A DNA stretch of 36,434 nucleotides, taken from the NCBI GenBank assembly GCA_023512015.1, contig JAIMAI010000022.1:1-36434 (forward strand), read 5' to 3'. Below, piece after piece: positions 33,256 through 36,434 of the stretch. The notes under the pieces are model-generated. The model worked only from the letters and a program-made list of their open reading frames with translations. It was not told the origin of the DNA and searched no databases. Within the stretch, counting starts at the first letter, position 1; each line of letters begins with the position of its first letter. Position numbers and translations under genes: made by a program. Origin of the DNA: Acidothermus sp. (GTDB taxonomy: Bacteria; Actinomycetota; Actinomycetes; Acidothermales; Acidothermaceae).

Positions 33256-34422
33256 ATGTACAAGAACGCTGTTCGAATCGCTGCGATCACCGCTATTGCC
33301 GGACTCGGCATCGCGGCGTGCAGCAGCAGCAAGAGCACCGGCGGCAGCACGCCGAGCGCCGCGGGGAGCTCGCAGAGTGCAGCCGCGTCATCGTCGGCTG
33401 GCGGCGGCGGTGGCGGCGGCGCCCAGGTGGGTGTCATCCTCCCGGACACCCAGTCCTCGTCGCGTTGGGAGAGCCAGGACCGTCCGAACCTGCAGAAGGC
33501 CTTCCAAGCCGCAGGTATCAAGGCGGATATCCAGAACGCCTTGGGCGACAAGAACAAGTTCGCTCAGATCGCCGACAGCATGATCCAGGAGGGCGTCAAG
33601 GTTTTGATCATCGTCGACCTCGACAGCCCCTCGGGTGCGGCGGTGGAGGCCAAGGCCGCGCAGGCCGGCATCAAGACCATCGACTACGACCGGCTCACCC
33701 TCGGGGGGAGCGCTTCGTACTACGTCTCCTTCGACAACGTGCAGGTCGGCAAACTCATGGGCCAGGGCCTGGTCGACTGCCTGAAGGACAAGACCGCTCA
33801 GGCAACGACGTCGAACCCGGTAAAGATCATTGAGATCAACGGCTCGCCGACGGACAACAACGCGACCCTCTTCAAGCAGGGTTACGATTCGGTGCTCGAT
33901 CAGCAATACGCAACCGGCAAGTGGAAGAAGGTCGGCGACCAGTCAGTGCCCAACTGGGACAATGCCCAGGCTGGAACGATCTTCGAGCAGTTGCTCACCG
34001 CCGCCGGTGGCAAGGTGGACGGCGTCCTCGTCGCCAACGACGGCATGGCGCAGTCCGTGATCACCGTTGAGAAGGCGCACGGACTCAAGGCGCCGGTCAC
34101 CGGCCAGGACGCGACCGTGCCGGGCCTGCAGAGCGTGCTCCGCGGTGACCAGTGCGGCACCGTCTTCAAGAACACCTCGCTGGAGGCCCAGGCGGCCGCC
34201 CAGCTCGCGATCGATTTGATCCAGGGCAAGGACCCCGGTTCTCTCATCAACGGCAAGGTTCACGATCCTCAGGGCAACCGCGACGTCCCGTCCGCGCTGC
34301 AGACGCCCGAGTGGATCACGGCCGACAAGGTCGAGGACGTCGTCAAGGCCGGGCAGGCGTCGGCCGCCGACATCTGCAAGGGTGACGTGGCGGCGCTCTG
34401 CCAGAAGTACGGCGTGAGCTGA
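33256..34422 (+). CDS. Sugar ABC transporter substrate-binding lipoprotein (xylose-binding-protein-like)
   Basis: A 388-residue periplasmic-binding-protein type 1 lipoprotein. The lipobox is GIAAC (Cys22), followed by a Ser/Gly linker to about residue 58. The binding domain starts VGVILPDTQSSSRWESQDRPNLQ and has GDKNKFAQIADSMIQEGVKVLIIVDLDS, YDRLTLGGSASYYVSFDNVQVG and VANDGMAQSVITV, the pattern of XylF-type D-xylose-binding proteins. The sugar could also be another pentose or hexose. GAGGGG precedes the second ATG (33256) by six bases; the first ATG (33250) overlaps the ribosome site and is less likely. It is followed by the terminator-like hairpin and then the ATPase and permease genes. Confidence 0.92.
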   Translation: MYKNAVRIAAITAIAGLGIAACSSSKSTGGSTPSAAGSSQSAAASSSAGGGGGGGAQVGVILPDTQSSSRWESQDRPNLQKAFQAAGIKADIQNALGDKNKFAQIADSMIQEGVKVLIIVDLDSPSGAAVEAKAAQAGIKTIDYDRLTLGGSASYYVSFDNVQVGKLMGQGLVDCLKDKTAQATTSNPVKIIEINGSPTDNNATLFKQGYDSVLDQQYATGKWKKVGDQSVPNWDNAQAGTIFEQLLTAAGGKVDGVLVANDGMAQSVITVEKAHGLKAPVTGQDATVPGLQSVLRGDQCGTVFKNTSLEAQAAAQLAIDLIQGKDPGSLINGKVHDPQGNRDVPSALQTPEWITADKVEDVVKAGQASAADICKGDVAALCQKYGVS

Positions 34423-34436
34423 ACCCTCCTCAGTTG

Positions 34437-34468
34437 CTGGTGGCACGACCGCACGGTCGTGCCACCAG
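34437..34468 (+). terminator. Intercistronic hairpin after the binding-protein gene
   Basis: A perfect 14-bp stem (34437-34450 with 34455-34468) and loop GCAC, with no T tract. In sugar importers such a hairpin commonly lets the binding protein be made in excess over the membrane parts through partial termination and 3'-end protection. Confidence 0.7.
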
Positions 34469-34579
34469 TGTTCGTGGACCTGCGCGGATTGCTCCAAAGA
34501 TGGTCGCCGCGGGTTCTATCGTCGGTGTCAGGTAGGCCCTTGTCGATGCGGCAAGGCGGGACCGAAAGAAGGCGAAAGC

Positions 34580-35365
34580 GTGGCAGATACCCCGATGCTG
34601 GCCCTGCGGGGCATCAACAAGAGTTTCGGCGCCGTCCACGTCCTGCGCGACGTGGACTTCAACGTGTATCCGGGCGAGGTCATGGCTCTGGTCGGCGACA
34701 ACGGCGCCGGCAAGACGACCCTCATCAAATGTCTGGCGGGCATCTACCCGATCGACAGCGGCGAGTTCCTCCTCGACGGAAAGCGGATTCACATCCACGG
34801 ACCTCGAGACGCCGCCGCGTACGGCATCGAATTCGTCTATCAAGACCTCGCACTCTGCGACAATCTCGACATCGTCCAGAACATGTTCCTGGGTCGGGAA
34901 TTGCGCACCCGGCCGTTTCGGGTTCTCGACGAAGGCGCCATGGAGCGTCGGGCCCGAGAAACCCTCGCGAGTCTCTCGGTCCGCACGATTCAATCCGTCC
35001 GGCAAGTGGTTTCCAGCCTTTCCGGTGGACAGCGCCAGACCGTCGCCATCGCCAAAGCGGTGCTGTGGGAGAACCGCGTCATCGTCCTGGACGAGCCCAC
35101 CGCCGCCCTCGGCGTGGCGCAGACGAAACAGGTACTCGACCTCGTGCGTCGGTTAGCGGATGCCGGGCACGGCGTCGTCCTCATCTCCCACAACATGAAC
35201 GACGTCATGCAGGTCGCCGATCGGATCACTGCGATGTACCTCGGGCGGGTCGCCGCCGAGGTGCGCGCCGCCGACGTCACTCATTCGCAAGTGGTCGAGC
35301 TCATCACCGCCGGACGCAGCGGCGAGCTCGGACTGCAGCCCGCTGAAGCAGCACAAAGCGCCTGA
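34580..35365 (+). CDS. Sugar ABC transporter ATP-binding protein (single-domain)
   Basis: A 261-residue ATPase with Walker A GDNGAGKT (39-46), Q-loop FVYQDLAL, signature LSGGQ (147-151), Walker B VIVLDEPTAAL and H-loop ISHN. It resembles the N-terminal half of XylG/RbsA-type sugar ATPases and single-domain relatives such as FrcA, so the importer needs two copies. GTG 34580 has GAAAGAAGG seven bases upstream. The permease follows after 17 bp. Confidence 0.94.
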   Translation: MADTPMLALRGINKSFGAVHVLRDVDFNVYPGEVMALVGDNGAGKTTLIKCLAGIYPIDSGEFLLDGKRIHIHGPRDAAAYGIEFVYQDLALCDNLDIVQNMFLGRELRTRPFRVLDEGAMERRARETLASLSVRTIQSVRQVVSSLSGGQRQTVAIAKAVLWENRVIVLDEPTAALGVAQTKQVLDLVRRLADAGHGVVLISHNMNDVMQVADRITAMYLGRVAAEVRAADVTHSQVVELITAGRSGELGLQPAEAAQSA

Positions 35366-35382
35366 TTCCGTGTAGGTGTGAG

Positions 35383-36434
35383 ATGACAGAACTCAAGCCA
35401 ACCCAGACCGGCACATCCGCCACCAGTGAGCAGGCAACGTTCGGCGGATTCGGCGGCGACATCGGAGCCCTGACGCTGCGGGATTCCTTCAGGGCCTACG
35501 TCGCCAAGGTTCGCCGCGGGGACCCCGGTGCGCTGCCGGCACTGCTCGGTGTCATCGTCCTGCTCGTCGTCTTCAGCACGACGAGCCCGCGCTTTCTCAC
35601 GGTCGGCAACCTGGCAAATCTGCCCAGCCAAGCGGGGGGTTACATCCTGCTCGCCATGGGCCTGGTCTTCGTCCTCCTCCTGGGCGAAATCGACCTGTCG
35701 GCCGGAACGGCCAGCGGAGTATGTGCGTCGGCGATGGCACTCGCCCTCAACCACCACGGCAATCTGTACAACGTGCTCAAGGGAGGCACGTTCGGTGTCT
35801 ACCTCGCAGCCTTCGTCTTTACTTTGGGGGTCGCCATCTGGCAACGGCTGTGGTGGGCCGCCCTCGCGATCCTCGCCGGGATTCTCGTGCTCATCACCGG
35901 TGCCGCGGCCAACCAAATCGCCGCAATCTATTTGGCGATCGCGACCGGGACGGCAATCGGTGTCCTGACCGGTTATCTGGTCGCCAAGGTAGGCATCCCC
36001 TCGTTCGTTGTCACCTTGGCTCTGTTCCTCGGATGGCAAGGGGTTCTGCTCCAATTCGAAGGACAGGGGAACGCCATCCCGACGCAACGGTTCCACATCG
36101 TCAACGCGGTCGCGAACAAGAACATCCCCCCGGTGTGGAGTTGGGTGATGTTTGTGGTCTTCGTCGGGGGATACGCTGCGGTCACCTTCGTTCGTTCGGT
36201 ACGCCGCCGAGCCCAGGGCCTTTCGGCGGAGCCGCTCAGCCTCGTCGGGCTTCGCGTCGCCGTGCTCACCGTCTTCGGGGGGCTCGCCGTCTACTTCCTC
36301 AACCAGGAACGTTCCCCGAATCCCAAGCTCACGTCGATCCGCGGTACACCATGGGTTGTCCTCATCATTCTCGTGCTCCTCGTCCTGCTCACCCTGCTGC
36401 TCACCAAGACCGCCTACGGGCGGCACCTCTACGC
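35383..36434 (+). CDS. Sugar ABC transporter permease (XylH-like), 3' end outside the window
   Basis: The frame is open from ATG 35383 to the window end, with 350 full codons and two bases read. The N-terminal cytoplasmic part (about 60 residues) is followed by about nine hydrophobic helices. LLGEIDLSAGTASGVCASAMA is the conserved BPD_transp_2 segment of XylH/RbsC permeases, and GIPSFVVTLALFLGWQGVLL is another. The sequence ends at TAYGRHLYA, a motif usually followed by about 100 more residues. The ribosome site is weak (GTAGGTGTGAG). It forms the channel for the binding protein and ATPase encoded upstream. Confidence 0.93.
   Translation, partial: MTELKPTQTGTSATSEQATFGGFGGDIGALTLRDSFRAYVAKVRRGDPGALPALLGVIVLLVVFSTTSPRFLTVGNLANLPSQAGGYILLAMGLVFVLLLGEIDLSAGTASGVCASAMALALNHHGNLYNVLKGGTFGVYLAAFVFTLGVAIWQRLWWAALAILAGILVLITGAAANQIAAIYLAIATGTAIGVLTGYLVAKVGIPSFVVTLALFLGWQGVLLQFEGQGNAIPTQRFHIVNAVANKNIPPVWSWVMFVVFVGGYAAVTFVRSVRRRAQGLSAEPLSLVGLRVAVLTVFGGLAVYFLNQERSPNPKLTSIRGTPWVVLIILVLLVLLTLLLTKTAYGRHLY

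Overview
The window is GC-rich, densely packed DNA from an actinobacterium. The signs are GTG starts, 1-4 nt operon overlaps, an Rpf-type transglycosylase, a fabG-inhA-type gene pair, a SufRBDCSU cluster, a DUF3099 protein and an ECF41 sigma factor. A Frankiales/Acidothermus-like lineage would fit, but the genus cannot be fixed from sequence alone. Most of the window is ordinary chromosomal backbone. I see no insertion sequence, prophage or CRISPR array.

Layout. 1-533: the 3' part of tRNA-Leu(GAG), followed by the C-terminal relic of a PIN-domain toxin. 729-2341: an ECF41 sigma factor operon (carboxymuconolactone decarboxylase-like gene plus sigma gene) with a recognisable ECF41-type promoter and a strong terminator. 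2393-8127: a Ser-rich surface protein, an MFS transporter, a GNAT acetyltransferase, a membrane diguanylate cyclase, a 550-bp intergenic region with a candidate structured RNA, a SpoU-family rRNA methyltransferase and a small membrane protein. 8173-13349: a TauE/SafE permease, a secreted lytic transglycosylase, an NfeD-SPFH pair, an orphan ABC ATPase and a resuscitation-promoting-factor-like protein. 13432-15610: fabI and fabG (one operon, minus strand), then a STAS protein that lacks the usual phosphorylatable serine.

15671-25390: the tldD-tldE metalloprotease pair, dodecin, DUF3099-nadA, a small lipoprotein, a GH15 glucoamylase/trehalase-like enzyme, and a convergent operon of a small HTH protein, a crotonase-like protein and an ABC exporter. 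25696-32020: a complete iron-sulfur cluster assembly operon on the minus strand, in transcription order sufR-sufB-sufD-sufC-sufS-sufU-sufT-like. SufR probably represses this operon through an inverted repeat that overlaps its own -10 element. 32086-33114: divergent ctaA (heme A synthase). 33180-36434: a sugar ABC importer (lipoprotein binding protein, ATPase, permease cut by the window end) with an operator-like inverted repeat in its leader.

I found no clearly new multi-gene system. The items most worth following are non-coding or regulatory: the structured RNA candidate at about 6640-6830, the ECF41 autoregulatory promoter at 729-755, the SufR operator at 32020-32033, the inverted repeat and hairpin ahead of the sugar importer, and the recurring TAnnnT-N6/7-start arrangement that suggests leaderless mRNAs.
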